Shown here: in pieces, positions 41,101-48,322 of the stretch
Position numbering within the stretch: the first letter of the stretch is position 1
Layout: each line of letters opens with the position of its first letter
NCBI RefSeq assembly: GCF_017877055.1
Contig: NZ_JAGIPG010000001.1
Location: 186,001 to 250,000, forward strand
From: Neorhizobium galegae
GTDB taxonomy: Bacteria > Pseudomonadota > Alphaproteobacteria > Rhizobiales > Rhizobiaceae
Direction: 5' to 3'
Length of the DNA stretch: 64,000 nucleotides
The notes under the pieces: model-generated
Told to the model about the DNA's origin: nothing
Seen by the model: the letters and a program-made list of their open reading frames with translations, nothing else
Databases searched by the model: none
Translations under genes and position numbers: made by a program

Positions 41101-42980
41101 CGTCTTCCTCCGGCACGCTGCAGGCGCTGGCTGCCGGCCAAACAGCGACTGATACCTTCTCCTATACGATCAGCGATGGTCATGGCGGCACCTCGACGGC
41201 AACGGCGACGATCACGATAAACGGTGTCAACGACGCAGCGGTGATCAGCGGCGTGAGTGTAGGGTCGGTTACCGAAGCCGTCACCGGCGGCTCGGCAGGC
41301 ATGCCGACCTTCACCGGCGATCTGAATTCGACGGACGTCGATGGGGTCGCAGATAGCTGGACCGTCGTGAATACCGCGACGGCTACATCTAACGGTTACG
41401 GCACCTATACGATCGATGCGACCGGGCATTGGACCTATTCGTTGGACAATGCCAACTCGACCGTCAACGCGCTGAATGCAGGCGGTCAGCTGACTGATAC
41501 GTTCACCGTCACGACGGCGGACGGGACAGCAAAACTGGTAACGGTGACGATCAATGGAGCAACGGATCCGGTGCTTCCGGCGACGGCAAATGTCTACAAT
41601 ATTGGTACAGGTGGTGCAGGGAACGCTGCCGGCTCGGCCTATGTCCTGAATGGCACCGGAGCCACGACCGCCTTCGTCAAATCGAATGATCCCGACATCA
41701 CAGACGCGTCGCACAACCCGTCGATCACCATCAAAGCGGAGGCGTCGCCCGGCCAGGTGGACTATTACAAGTTCGTCGTCACTCAAAGTGGAACCGTCGT
41801 CACCTTCGACATCGATCACACCGGCATGGACACCTGGATACGTATCCGCAATTCTGCGAACAACACCACCATTGCTGAAAATGACCAGGGCAACCCGGTC
41901 GATGGCGGCAGCAGCTCGGACAACGAATCCTACCTGTCAGCGACTTTGAATGCAGGAACTTACTATCTTCAGGTAGGAAAAGCTGTGTATGTCGGCGGCG
42001 GAAACTATGTTTTTGGCAACTTTGACACTTCTGCGCAATCCTACGAACTTCAGGCCTCCATCAAGGCGCCTGGTCAGGATCCCATCATCCTCGACCTCGA
42101 CCACAACGGCTTCACCTTCACCTCGGTCGAAGACGGCGTGAAGTTCGATATCGATGCCGATGGCCACAAGGATCAGGTTGCCTGGACCAAGACCGACGGC
42201 ATCCTTGCCTTTGACGTCGACGGCAACGGCAAGATCGACAACGGTTCGGAAATCTTCACCCCGAACTTTGCCGGTGGCGCTCATGCCGGCGGTGTGGCCG
42301 CGCTTTCGACGCTTGACGTCAATCATGACGGCAAGATCGATGCGTCCGATACCGGCTTCGACAAGCTGCTGGTCTGGCAGGACGCCAATGGCAACGGCAT
42401 CAGCGATGCCGGCGAGCTCAAGGGCCTCCACGACTACGGCATCACCGGCATCTCGCTCGATGCCGACAGCGCGGAAGGTTATATCGACGGCCAGGCGCTG
42501 TTTGCTGAGGGCTCGTTCACCTATGCCGACGGTTCGACCGGTTCCTTCGTCGAGGTCGGGTTCGACACTCTGTTCAGCGATGCGCCTGACCACGTGCTGG
42601 TCGGGACTGACGGTGACGATATCCTCGCCGCCATGCCGGGTCTGACGCAGATGACCGGCGGTGCCGGCGCGGATACGTTCGTGCTCGATCCTTCGGCGCT
42701 GCACGAACTCGACATGGCCGACATCATCACCGACTACAAGTCGAGCGAAGGCGATGCGGTCGATGTCTCGAAGCTTCTCGACACCCTGCTTGGCCATCAG
42801 GCAAGCGGTGAAGAGGCTGCTGCGAATGTTCGCACCACGATCGCCGGTAATGACACGACCGTCAGCGTCCAGGTCGCGACCGACAGCTGGAAGGACGTCG
42901 CCGTGCTTCAGAACCACACAGAAGCCGTCAAGATCCTCTTCGACGACGACAAGCACTCGGCGAACATTTCGCACGTATAA
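29136..42980 (+). CDS. Giant RTX/VCBS-type repeat adhesin, type I secreted
   Basis: The ATG at 29136 has GGGGG upstream; a TTG at 29088 is less likely. The product is about 4614 aa. Residues 1-80 are polar; 80-147 form a small beta domain ending in A147-A148-G149. From about 230 to 2450 run T1SS-143/VCBS-like beta-sandwich repeats (D-x-DGD-x-D signatures). RTX glycine/aspartate nonapeptides (GGxGxDxLx) form three blocks at about 2475-2520, 2615-2700 and 2822-2875. Cadherin/VCBS-like repeats follow (3048-3540), then a C-type-lectin-like domain (about 3765-3931; YWLGASD, W-D-G pattern), a PPC-like domain (about 4181-4310), an EF-hand-like Asp-rich part and a C-terminal type I secretion target (from about 4485). 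No Sec signal is present. It is probably a calcium-stiffened cell-surface biofilm adhesin exported by the transporter encoded next to it. Confidence 0.93.
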   Translation: MSVEDPRLSNISEENLTENFSSEIQEEIAASSTPSPIEHEIQVAQAGDGRTPTTNRIPTDPNAPAAAPAAPAAEVTPDANNIVHLAMSVSIDDIRVDGANLILVQADGTEIVIVNGAAKIPTMLIGEVEVPQQVLFAALEDSGINVAAGPDGSFSATGRPDSSGAEFDDSIQGSQNDPIQLASLLGDTEFGDGGGLDDRTAADDQPDAFDMGSPFIFSESVLADDVIGNETITGTLGFDGGDDFGIVSSVNYQSTSDMAEGTGSGIAAPLTSGGQAVTVSTSADGLTVTGTITVGETTVTVFTLTVTDPITGAFTYTQSQPLDHPDLGQIGADDALRLNFTFTVTDKDGDSDTGSFSIEIGDDGPVQREAGSASLNEDDVSAYPATDGSEAAKKTGDISLGISWGADADTRNGEGDTFGRSVGFANAAGAVPANAEGVYTNAADVGLSVTGGALTSGGSELYYVITDLGNGGQTLTAYIDGSEPAAKVFEISLNPTSANGSYTVEIFQELDHSSDSDALTISFQFQGVDADGDAAASGTALITIADDAPVIGAAGEGNVDEGGGNTAQGSLGISWGADDGNTSVDGGYDGTQEAGDRSVVFTPGDISDLPPADGGDMPAPKVVDSSAVSTAAVSAFMRVWSGETEIALGNLTSGGQPLVYTLSPDGTVLTAADQEGGPVFTVTLSDTGAGGYTFELQGVLDHPGHGETGSETDILSFEFTYTVRDGDGDIAESTFTVDIKDDVPVANGSAVEVRSDEDDISNFLSSGNHPNDGAADGSASDFSWIGLGDAATVSGSIASVVAFGADGAAAGGGFGFVADAAAKMQALALTSKGGTLSYAMIGDALVAYVNVAGGAGIDWGDRPVFSLTLDHTTGAFTYQQYDQLDHVAGNGENTALKSGSGSIPAIDFGAVIQATDGDGDHVGLGGKFSITITDDVPEIAIFTDETVTIDETSGFQNDDSGAGSIGSLFAGVGNRGVDADLGGPIYARDDVIDISVEGGADDNVSTALTLRVDGGNGIDSGLMTTDGAHIYLYREGEVVVGRVGGANGLAAFAIAIDGDGRVSVAEYLSLKHPSNASPDEGVNLSGKISAVLTVTDYDGDVVTKSVSIGDKLAFEDDGPLASGTKVSVTADEDDISNLLSSGNHPNDGTADGSASDFSLLGLGDAATVSGSIASVVAFGADGAAAGGGFGFVADAAAKMQALALTSKGGTLSYAMIGDALVAYVNVAGGAGIDWGDRPVFSLTLDHATGAFTYQQYDQLDHVAGNGENTALKSGSGSIPAIDFGAVIQATDGDGDHVGLGGKFSITITDDVPVPSIATTGLSTTIDETVNNQSNDTDNQAVRSLFTAVGNVGHDADMGNAAIFARNSFALVTTLFSAPGADETTTQVLSLEIASAGVDSGLATTGGKSIFLFQEGGLIVGRFDSDGNGTPDTAAFAVAIDQTGRVSVAQYVSLHQGDPTTSNETVDLGNKISAVVTATDYDGDVVRDTVSIGSHIRFADDGPLASGAKVSVTADEDDISNLLSSGNHPDDGTADGSASDFSLLGLGDAATVSGSIASVVAFGADGAAAGGGFSFVADAAAKMQALALTSKGGTLSYAMIGDALVAYVNVAGGAGFDLLTDRPVFSLTLDQATGAFTYQQYDQLDHVAGNGENTALKSGSGSIPAIDFGAVIQATDGDGDHVGLGGKFSITITDDVPEIAIFTDETVTIDETSGFQNDDGGAGSIGSLFAGVGNRGVDADLGGPIYARDDVIDISVEGGADDNVSTALTLRVDGGNGIDSGLMTTDGAHIYLYREGEVVVGRVGGANGLAAFAIAIDGDGRVSVAEYLSLKHPSNASPDEGVNLSGKISAVLTATDYDGDVVIKSVSIGDKIAFEDDGPSVGANSAVWVDDDDVAGANGNAGGTGDHSLANTAGVLSHDFGADGGAIAWKTTGAPIGFSYVRDGDALLVKQGLTTVMTITLDTATGAYTVTQNAAIDHPVGNNENEVSFNLTYTVTDGDGDHVDGTLTINADDDTPVSTGVIGTGAITESAAGGSIAGELSALVSPGADGIGRYSVETTGLSSSLTSLTSGGVALTYSIVGNALVAKAGTATIFTFNVDPATGHYSFAQTGPLDHADTVVIGGVSIPAAALGAVGSHAAVPDIGGNDLAFEGRMPDGDVIIRVSNSGNTPVTWTLDNNNPGGTDYVLNIPAHTTWYVNVGNVPNQTKFDLDGDGSSQNTVVNGGHSITFVDGDSALALDLSSAVTVTDGDGDSVALNGQLIVTVTDGVPTIGVNASGMVEEGGTETITAALTGLNWGADAGSARTLSFTGSVATKDQNGASVTTLRSNGNPVTIAVIGGVLTGFTGSANPPALDHIVFTALLNAATGGYTFSLLQPLDHTAPNATSQYLDLALGFTATDADGDAASSTVTVRVDAAGSIGSINYSNLSTSVFVNLDAAAHTVLGQTVAGDRATDGSLVTDKIIGIDNVTGVNDAMGGSADDVLIGGDEANKLIGNGGSDYLDGGLGADILDGGEGNDTFILGADVTGSGTRDIQLGDGSLLAVNIAGLAGTADKVIGGTGIDTIVLERDGKSGFVADYSTAPDYLSGVEKIVGTDGNDVILLAAGSTADGGPITIEGGEGNDTLGGSNSADIINGGTGNDLISGLGGNDLLKGGAGNDKIWGGAGDDTIDGGDNTDNITGGLGNDAINGGAGGDTFNYTVGDGTDTINDDSGMDLLIANGSANGEQAVLSVTATGFTVDVDGDGTVDVTTSNVESVILNQMGGADKITLRALDNAETITIEGNANLLQIHGNGIPSISGISTSEVKIEANGGNDVINASALDASVSLTVDGGEGDDTITGSAGADTIFGGAGNDTIIYKVGSGADVIDGGKEAGSTFPNYDVLKIDGDAESRTFTIGKSSLADPQNVAPADDRPDVLVTYSGTGGTTVRADEIEGIEITLHAGGGTINVGDLSGTAIEPSTIVINGGAGNDTINLTNLAGTKVVVTDEDDTTGGDIDTMILAGKWVDYDIVRATDGTFTFSRGGIVVATAKNIEQFTFAGENNGNGGTVQAIELINDAPHAIADTNAGDPVIEAGGIANGTDGDASATGNVLANDNDADFFDTKMVTSIRFGNGATTAVPDNNGDVTVAGTYGTLTIHADGSYAYALDNNDADTQALAQNASVNEVFTYGMKDAHGLTSTASLTIAITGTGDATVVDLNGAAAGNDTATNAVEQMPQQFAWQASLADVDSSTLQSMTVTLAHNLDGASETLFLNATATAAAAGLTVGYNSATGVLSITGAASIATYETILKNIVYQDNSDNPDTSVDRTLTVVVNDGVSDSAPQVATIQMIAINDAPVLAGTLSAVVAEGGSHVLTFAELGYTDPDDIDGGVVFQVSGVTHGVITNGGAPATSFTAAELKAGLISYTHDGSEGPTASFSVKVEDGNEDNSVPGTGTFNFTVTPVNDAPVAHNDIYFIDEDTTLSGVNVLTNDTDADGDTLIRVGNITVGGQPAASASLETGGAFTYHAGANESGYSVIGYTVSDGNLTSQATITVNIRPIADAATISGSGSGSEGSAAAIGLNIALGDADGSEKVTKIALSGFPEGATFSQGSLVNGIWVIEDAAGVDTSGLTMSAPHDFAGNFNLGVTATIVDSAMLTNGLTTNTGFSTGSIGGTITAVNDGQATVSISDSTPATPPTVGDTLHATLGSDPDGAASNVVHTWLRDGTAFGATTADYTLTAADVGHQISVRTTYVDGQNFSETVTSGATAAVITNNHAPVAVNDTLSFGGGATPAPSGTGWSLNADNGHYYKVVNSQVSWSTAANNAESAGGYLATVTSAGENAFIQSLMGANKFYWLGASDAGTEGVWKWVTGPEAGTTFWTTTNVNANGVQGTASGFNSWPLAATPGYVYEPNDNWGIGEDYLLARKDGWWNDGTSSSSGSNGYVIEVGGAITNGGISEDVTKTFAATLLTANDTDADGDSLTVTSVTNSAAGATVTLNNDGTVSFNASSSGTLQALAAGQTATDTFSYTISDGHGGTSTATATITINGVNDAAVISGVSVGSVTEAVTGGSAGMPTFTGDLNSTDVDGVADSWTVVNTATATSNGYGTYTIDATGHWTYSLDNANSTVNALNAGGQLTDTFTVTTADGTAKLVTVTINGATDPVLPATANVYNIGTGGAGNAAGSAYVLNGTGATTAFVKSNDPDITDASHNPSITIKAEASPGQVDYYKFVVTQSGTVVTFDIDHTGMDTWIRIRNSANNTTIAENDQGNPVDGGSSSDNESYLSATLNAGTYYLQVGKAVYVGGGNYVFGNFDTSAQSYELQASIKAPGQDPIILDLDHNGFTFTSVEDGVKFDIDADGHKDQVAWTKTDGILAFDVDGNGKIDNGSEIFTPNFAGGAHAGGVAALSTLDVNHDGKIDASDTGFDKLLVWQDANGNGISDAGELKGLHDYGITGISLDADSAEGYIDGQALFAEGSFTYADGSTGSFVEVGFDTLFSDAPDHVLVGTDGDDILAAMPGLTQMTGGAGADTFVLDPSALHELDMADIITDYKSSEGDAVDVSKLLDTLLGHQASGEEAAANVRTTIAGNDTTVSVQVATDSWKDVAVLQNHTEAVKILFDDDKHSANISHV
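31368..32491 (+). repeat. Adhesin long tandem repeat, copy 1
   Basis: First of three consecutive units of about 1.12 kb (about 375 aa). Each begins near an SDEDDISN/ADEDDISN motif, contains FVADAAAKMQALALTSKGG and YQQYDQLDHVAGNGEN, and ends with a (E/A)DDGP motif. Copy 1 and copy 3 differ at only about twenty residues, and long stretches are identical at DNA level. Confidence 0.9.
32492..33641 (+). repeat. Adhesin long tandem repeat, copy 2 (chimeric)
   Basis: The first half is almost identical to copies 1 and 3. The second half, from about 33070 (IATTGLSTTIDETVNNQ), is clearly divergent while keeping the same fold pattern. This mosaic suggests partial gene conversion or recombination between units. 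Confidence 0.88.
33642..34769 (+). repeat. Adhesin long tandem repeat, copy 3
   Basis: Nearly identical to copy 1 over its full length. Small differences include the FDLLTD insertion variant near 33975 and scattered substitutions. Such repeats allow change in protein length by recombination and are a risk for misassembly. Confidence 0.9.
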
Positions 42981-43010
42981 AGTGAACGTTGTTGCAAGTC
43001 GAAACCAGAG

Positions 43011-43039
43011 AAAAGGCGCGGAAGCGCCTTTTCTTGTTT
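43011..43039 (+). terminator. Rho-independent terminator after the adhesin
   Basis: A perfect 9 bp stem aaaaggcgc / gcgcctttt with loop ggaa, 30 nt after the adhesin stop, followed by cttgttt. It separates the adhesin transcript from the transporter genes. Confidence 0.85.
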
Positions 43040-43409
43040 AAGTAATGTCTTGTAAAAGAATTTGAACCGGAGAGGACTGTTCTAGATTTATACAATTAGT
43101 GGGCGTGGAACGAGTGTATCCGTGCACAGGGAAGAGCGGTCTCCATGTGTCTCGGCGGCTACACAAGAGGTAAATGTATACGCCTGAGAAAGCGGAGGGG
43201 ATCATCTGCTTTTGCGTCCAATCAGTTGGTTTTATAAATTTTTTATTAAAAAACAAATGGATGCATGGTTTCCATTTGGTAATTAACCCTAGGATGATGA
43301 ATATCGGAAGCAGGCTTGGGTCACTGAATTAGAAATGATAATACTTCCCAACGAAATCGCCGCAGTATATGAATGCCGGGATGGGATTTAATCGGCGAGG
43401 GGCTTCCGA
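43040..43409. promoter_or_regulatory. Upstream region of the type I secretion operon
   Basis: About 370 bp without a gene, after the adhesin terminator, so the transporter operon should have its own promoter here. The part 43230-43300 is AT-rich and contains a perfect inverted repeat CAAATGG-N11-CCATTTG (43254-43278), a candidate operator. Confidence 0.5.
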
Positions 43410-44849
43410 TTGTTTAAGGGCACAAGAATTTTAACGACACTGCTGGCGACCGTAGCCTTGGGGGTTGTGTTTAACGCACCTGCCAACGCAATGACGCTCG
43501 ATGAGGCGGTGGCAAAGACTCTCAAGACCAACCCGCAAATCATGCAGGCGGTAGAAAACCGTGAAGCGGTCGAGTTCGAGCTGCGGCAGGCGCGAGGTCT
43601 TTATCTTCCTTCCATAGATTTGCAGGCAGGTGTAAGCCGACGTAGACTGTCAAACAGCAGTACTGGCACGCTGACCCGTGACTACGAAAACTTCAAAGGC
43701 TCCGATGCGAGCCTGACGATTACTCAAACGTTGTTTGATGGCGGCAGCCGCCGCTCTCAGGTCGAGCAGCAGGCATCGCGCGTAGACGGCGCTTCGTTCC
43801 GCGTCGTTGAGCGGTCCGAGTCGCTGGCTCTTCAGGTTACTCAAGATTATCTTGAGTATATCCTGCAGTCCAAGATTGTCGGTATCGCCCAGCAGAACGT
43901 CGCTATCCACAGCCAGATTCTCGGCGATATCGGCGCCAGCATCCAGGGTGGTGCGCTGACCGACGCCGACCGTCTGCAGGGCCGTGAGCGCCTCGAGGCG
44001 GCACGTGCCCGGTTGCGCGAAGCCCAGGAAGAGCTGGAACTCACGAAGATTCGCTTCCTGAAGACGGTCGGGGAGCCGATCGGTCCGGTCAAGGTGCCGG
44101 TATCGCTCGCGAAGTTCATTCCGAAGACGCTCAACGACGCGATCTTCATCGCCAAGAAGAATAGCCCGCAGATTCACGCGGCCGATGCCGACGTCGATGC
44201 GGCGGACGCAGGCGTTCGCGGTTCGCGCGCCAACTATCTCCCGAAGGTCGACCTTCAGGGTAGCGCGCGTGTCGGCAACGACATCGATGGCAACCAGGGC
44301 AATACCAACGATGTTCAGGTTGGTGTGACCGCCCGCTGGAACCTCTATCGCGGCGGTATCGACCAGGCTCGCGAGCAGGAGCAGATCCGTCGCGCCAGCG
44401 AGCAGCGTTACGGTCTGGCGCAGGCCCATCGCGAGGTTGAGGAATCCATCCGCTCCGCATGGAACGAGCGCAGCGGCCGCGGCGAACTGTCGACGATCCT
44501 GGCGCGCCAATCCTCGACGAACGGCAGCCTCGTTTCCTCGTATCGCGAGCAGTTCAAGGTCAACCAACGTTCGCTTCTCGACGTGCTGGATGCCCAGAAC
44601 ACCCGTTTCAACACCAGCATTCTTGCGGAAACCGCACGATTTGCTTCGCTTTTCGCCGAATACAAGATCTTGGCCGCATCGGGCAGCCTGCTTCAGTCGA
44701 TGAAGCTGAAGCCCGTTGGTCAGGCTGAGGCGTATGCCCGGAATGAGTTTGCTGTCCCGGGTGGCGTCACGAATCCTGGCTATGTCGAAGTTGACTCCCG
44801 TCAAAAGGCTGGCATGCCCATGGATCTCCTGGCGCCGATCCGACAGTAA
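43410..44849 (+). CDS. TolC-family outer membrane channel of type I secretion
   Basis: The start is a TTG at 43410 with GAGGGG upstream, placing the signal peptide first (cleavage after ANA, about residue 27). The product is 479 aa. Two outer-membrane-efflux repeats are visible: MTLDEAVAKTLKTNPQI ... LYLPSIDLQAG, and TLNDAIFIAKKNSPQI ... NYLPKVDLQG. The GLVS-like VNQRSLLDVLDAQNTRF motif near the C-terminus is typical of the family. It should form the trimeric channel through which the adhesin leaves the cell, partnering the ABC transporter and the HlyD protein encoded directly downstream. Confidence 0.93.
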   Translation: MFKGTRILTTLLATVALGVVFNAPANAMTLDEAVAKTLKTNPQIMQAVENREAVEFELRQARGLYLPSIDLQAGVSRRRLSNSSTGTLTRDYENFKGSDASLTITQTLFDGGSRRSQVEQQASRVDGASFRVVERSESLALQVTQDYLEYILQSKIVGIAQQNVAIHSQILGDIGASIQGGALTDADRLQGRERLEAARARLREAQEELELTKIRFLKTVGEPIGPVKVPVSLAKFIPKTLNDAIFIAKKNSPQIHAADADVDAADAGVRGSRANYLPKVDLQGSARVGNDIDGNQGNTNDVQVGVTARWNLYRGGIDQAREQEQIRRASEQRYGLAQAHREVEESIRSAWNERSGRGELSTILARQSSTNGSLVSSYREQFKVNQRSLLDVLDAQNTRFNTSILAETARFASLFAEYKILAASGSLLQSMKLKPVGQAEAYARNEFAVPGGVTNPGYVEVDSRQKAGMPMDLLAPIRQ

Positions 44850-44867
44850 CGGATTGGCAAGGACCAA

Positions 44868-47024
44868 ATGCTCAACGTAAAGCTCGACCACGCAGACACT
44901 ACGCCGTTTCGGACATTTAAAACTGCATTCAGGTCTGTTGCGAGTTTTTACGGGCGTCCAACGTCAGACATCGTCCTGTTCTCCGGATTGCCGGACGAGA
45001 TTTCCGAATCTCTTGAACTGGACGATGTCGAGCATCTTGCCCAGCGCATCGGACTGGAAGTCATCCGTCACGGCGAACGCGAGTGTCGCGAGGGCAATTT
45101 CGACTGTCCCGCCATCATCGTCTTCGAGAACGGCGGTGTGCTGCCGCTGCTGGAAGCCGATGTCGATGGAAACTACGTCACAGACCTGGTTCCGGCGTCG
45201 GGAAATCCCGTCAAGCTGACGCGTCAGGAGCTCGTGGCGCTAAAGCCGAGCTTCGGCTTTGCCTTCACGCTTTATTATCAGAACGCGTCCGACAATGCCT
45301 CGGTCGGCGAGGCCGGGGAAATCGAGCGCCGCCACTGGTTGTTACGAGCGCTAGTTCCCTATTGGCGCACCTATATGCGCGTCATCATGGCAGCGCTGTT
45401 CATCAACCTGATCGCGCTCGGCTCGCCGCTGTTCACGATGAACGTCTACGACCGCGTGCTTCCCAACAAGGCGTTTCCGACGCTCTGGGTGCTCGCCATC
45501 GGCATCACGCTTGCCTACACGTTCGATTTCCTCCTGAAGACCGCCCGCGCGGCACTCATCGATCATGCCGGACGAAACGCGGATCTGCGCCTTTCCCAGA
45601 TGATCTTCGACAAGGTGCTGAATTCGACGCTCGCGTCGCGTCCGCTGTCGACGGGCGAATATGCCAACCGCGTCACGCAGTACGAATTCGTCCGCGAGTT
45701 CTTCACGTCCAACACGGTCGGCCTGCTGATCGACACGGCGTTCGTGTTCATTTTCCTGATCGTGATCTACATGCTGTCAGGCTGGCTTGTGGTGATCCCG
45801 GCCGTGGCGCTGGTGCTGTCCGTGCTGATCGGCCTGCATGCCCAGGCCAAGATCGGCCACCGCATGGCGGCCGCCACCAACGAAGCATCGCGCCGGCAGT
45901 CGCTGCTGGTCGAGACGATTTCGACGATCGAGACGGTGAAGAGCCTTCGCGCCGAAGCGGGCATGCTGCGTCGCTGGCAAGAGCTGATGAAGCTTTCGAG
46001 CCGCACCAGCGAGGAAATCAAGCATGTCTCCTCGAATGCCGTAAACCTCACCAATCTTGTCCAGCAGATGGTCAGCGTTCTGATCGTGATTGCCGGCACC
46101 TACGAGTTTTCCGAAGGTCATCTGGCAATGGGCGCGATCATCGCCACCGTCATGCTGGCAGGCCGCGCGGGGGCGCCGCTTGGCCAGATCGCCATGGCGC
46201 TTGCCCGTTTCCGGCAGGCGATGACGTCGCTCAAGATCCTCGATAAGATCATGGAGCAGCCGGAGGACCGTCCGTCCACGGTGGGTTTCGTGAATCGCGA
46301 GATCAAGCGGGGCGGCTTCAGCTTCCAGAACGTCTCCTTTCAGTATCCGGGATCTGACTACAAGGTCATCAATCAGCTCTCGCTGACCGTCGCTCCCGGC
46401 GAGCGGGTCGGGATCATCGGCCGCATCGGCTCGGGCAAGACGACGCTCGGCCGCCTTCTCGACGGCCTCTTCCTGCCGTCCGATGGTCGCCTGCTGATCG
46501 ATGGCGTCGATATCCGCCAGTATCACATGTCGGAAGTCCGCTCGGCGGTCGCGGTGGCCGGGCAATCTTCCGATCTGTTCTCGGGGACGGTGAAGGAAAA
46601 CCTGCTGATCGGCCGTGCCGATGCGTCGGACGAGGAATTGCTCCATGTGTCGCGCATGACCGGCGTCGACGAGTTCGTTTCCAACCATCCGCGCGGTTTC
46701 GACATGCCGGTCGGCGAACGCGGCAGCAATCTCTCAAGCGGCCAGAAACAGGCTCTGGCGATTGCCCGCCTGCTTCTGACCAAGCCCAAGATCGTATTCC
46801 TCGACGAGCCTTCGGGCGCCATGGATCTTGCAAGCGAGCGCCATCTCCTCGCCAAACTCTCGACCGCATTCAGCCGCGAGACGACGCTGCTGATCGCCAC
46901 GCACCGCTTCAGCATGCTGGAACTGTGCGACCGGCTGGTGGTGATCGACAAGGGCCGCATCGTTGCCGACGGCCCGAAGGCGGCCGTGCTCGAGGCGATG
47001 CAGCGCAAGGGAGCAAAGCCGTGA
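44868..47024 (+). CDS. Type I secretion ABC transporter permease/ATPase (LapB-like)
   Basis: A 718 aa protein 18 nt after the TolC gene. Residues 1-135 resemble a C39-peptidase-like domain but lack the catalytic Cys, as in exporters of RTX proteins that do not cleave a leader. Five to six membrane helices follow (about 155-430), then an ATPase domain: Walker A GRIGSGKTTLG, Q-loop region AGQSSDLFSG, signature NLSSGQKQAL, Walker B IVFLDEPSGAMD and H-loop ATHRFS. It powers export of the adhesin across the inner membrane. The next gene overlaps its stop by GTGA. Confidence 0.94.
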   Translation: MLNVKLDHADTTPFRTFKTAFRSVASFYGRPTSDIVLFSGLPDEISESLELDDVEHLAQRIGLEVIRHGERECREGNFDCPAIIVFENGGVLPLLEADVDGNYVTDLVPASGNPVKLTRQELVALKPSFGFAFTLYYQNASDNASVGEAGEIERRHWLLRALVPYWRTYMRVIMAALFINLIALGSPLFTMNVYDRVLPNKAFPTLWVLAIGITLAYTFDFLLKTARAALIDHAGRNADLRLSQMIFDKVLNSTLASRPLSTGEYANRVTQYEFVREFFTSNTVGLLIDTAFVFIFLIVIYMLSGWLVVIPAVALVLSVLIGLHAQAKIGHRMAAATNEASRRQSLLVETISTIETVKSLRAEAGMLRRWQELMKLSSRTSEEIKHVSSNAVNLTNLVQQMVSVLIVIAGTYEFSEGHLAMGAIIATVMLAGRAGAPLGQIAMALARFRQAMTSLKILDKIMEQPEDRPSTVGFVNREIKRGGFSFQNVSFQYPGSDYKVINQLSLTVAPGERVGIIGRIGSGKTTLGRLLDGLFLPSDGRLLIDGVDIRQYHMSEVRSAVAVAGQSSDLFSGTVKENLLIGRADASDEELLHVSRMTGVDEFVSNHPRGFDMPVGERGSNLSSGQKQALAIARLLLTKPKIVFLDEPSGAMDLASERHLLAKLSTAFSRETTLLIATHRFSMLELCDRLVVIDKGRIVADGPKAAVLEAMQRKGAKP

Positions 47025-48313
47025 GCAGAGGCGTTCACGACAATCCCCCGTTCTTCGCCCGCATGCTGGTCGGCCTGGTGGCGGCCTGCATGGCGACGTT
47101 CCTCGCCTGGGCAGCGCTTGCGGAAATCGACGAGATCGCCCGCGGCGAAGGCAAGGTCATTCCCGTTTCCAAAACGCAGATCATCCAGTCGTCTGAAGCC
47201 GGCGTCGTCCAGGAGATAGCCGTCCAGGTCGGCCAGATTGTCCGCAAGGGCGATCTGATCGTTCAGCTGAACAATACGACGACCGAATCCACGCTCGGCG
47301 AATCTGTTGCCAAGGCGAGGGCGCTCGGCGCCAAGATTGCACGCCTGCAGATGGAAGAAAAAGGCGAATACGACCAGCCGTTCGTATGTCCGGCGGATGT
47401 CCTGGCGGTCGCCAAGAACGTCTGCGACAACGAAGATCGGCTGTTCCAGGCCAACAAGGCCAGCTACAAGAACAAGTTCGATGTGCTTCAGGAGCGCATG
47501 AAGCAGCGGCAGAACGAACTCAGCGAAGCCAATGCCAATATCGATCGGCTTGAACAGAATATCGCCTCGTCGATGCGGCAGCGCGATCTTTACGGACCTC
47601 TGGCAAAAAAAGGACTGGTCTCGCAGACGCAGCTTCTGACGATCGAAAGCCAGCTTACGGACCAGCAAGGCCAGCTCAGGGTCTATCAGGAAAGCCTGAT
47701 ACGCCTTCGTGGTGCCGTCGAAGAAGCAAAGCTCCAGGTCGGGGAAATTTCGTTGGCTATCCGCCAGCAGGCCCTGACCGACAAGGCACAGGCCCTCGCG
47801 GAGCTCTCCGTCATCGACGAAACGATCCGCGGTGCTTCGGACCGCGTCAAGCGCACCGATATTCGCTCTCCGGTCGATGGCATCGTCAATACCCTGGAAG
47901 TCAATACGATCGGCGCCTATGTGGATCCGGGCCGTGTGGTTGCCGGCATCGTTCCGACGGCCGACACGCTGCTGATCGAAGCCCGCATATCACCCCGCGA
48001 TGTCGCATTCGTCCGCCGCGGGCAGCCGGCCATCGTCAAGATCACGGCCTATGATTTCGCGATCTTCGGCGGGCTTGACGGCGAAGTGACCAACGTTTCA
48101 GCCGACAGTATCGTTGAGAAGGAAAAGGGCGAGACCTACTACCTCGTCCAGGTCAAGACCAACAAGTCCGAGCTGGAACGCAACGGCAAGTCCTATCCGA
48201 TCATTCCTGGCATGATTGCGTCCGCCGAAATCATGACGGGCCGCAAGACAGTCCTCAGCTATCTCATGAAGCCTATCAATCGGGCGCGTTCCGATGCGCT
48301 TACCGAACGGTAG
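47021..48313 (+). CDS. HlyD-family membrane fusion protein of type I secretion
   Basis: The GTG start at 47021 overlaps the ATPase stop by 4 nt. The product is 430 aa. One N-terminal membrane anchor (about 12-32) is followed by a lipoyl-like half (VIQSSEAGVVQEIAVQVGQIVRKGDLI type), a long coiled coil (about 85-265, many Lys/Glu/Gln heptads), the second lipoyl half (DIRSPVDGIVNTLEVNTIGAYV) and a beta-barrel ending in LMKPINRA. The order matches periplasmic adaptors such as HlyD/LapC/PrtE. It bridges the inner-membrane ATPase and TolC-family channel. Confidence 0.93.
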   Translation: MSRGVHDNPPFFARMLVGLVAACMATFLAWAALAEIDEIARGEGKVIPVSKTQIIQSSEAGVVQEIAVQVGQIVRKGDLIVQLNNTTTESTLGESVAKARALGAKIARLQMEEKGEYDQPFVCPADVLAVAKNVCDNEDRLFQANKASYKNKFDVLQERMKQRQNELSEANANIDRLEQNIASSMRQRDLYGPLAKKGLVSQTQLLTIESQLTDQQGQLRVYQESLIRLRGAVEEAKLQVGEISLAIRQQALTDKAQALAELSVIDETIRGASDRVKRTDIRSPVDGIVNTLEVNTIGAYVDPGRVVAGIVPTADTLLIEARISPRDVAFVRRGQPAIVKITAYDFAIFGGLDGEVTNVSADSIVEKEKGETYYLVQVKTNKSELERNGKSYPIIPGMIASAEIMTGRKTVLSYLMKPINRARSDALTER

Positions 48314-48322
48314 AGCCCTCCA

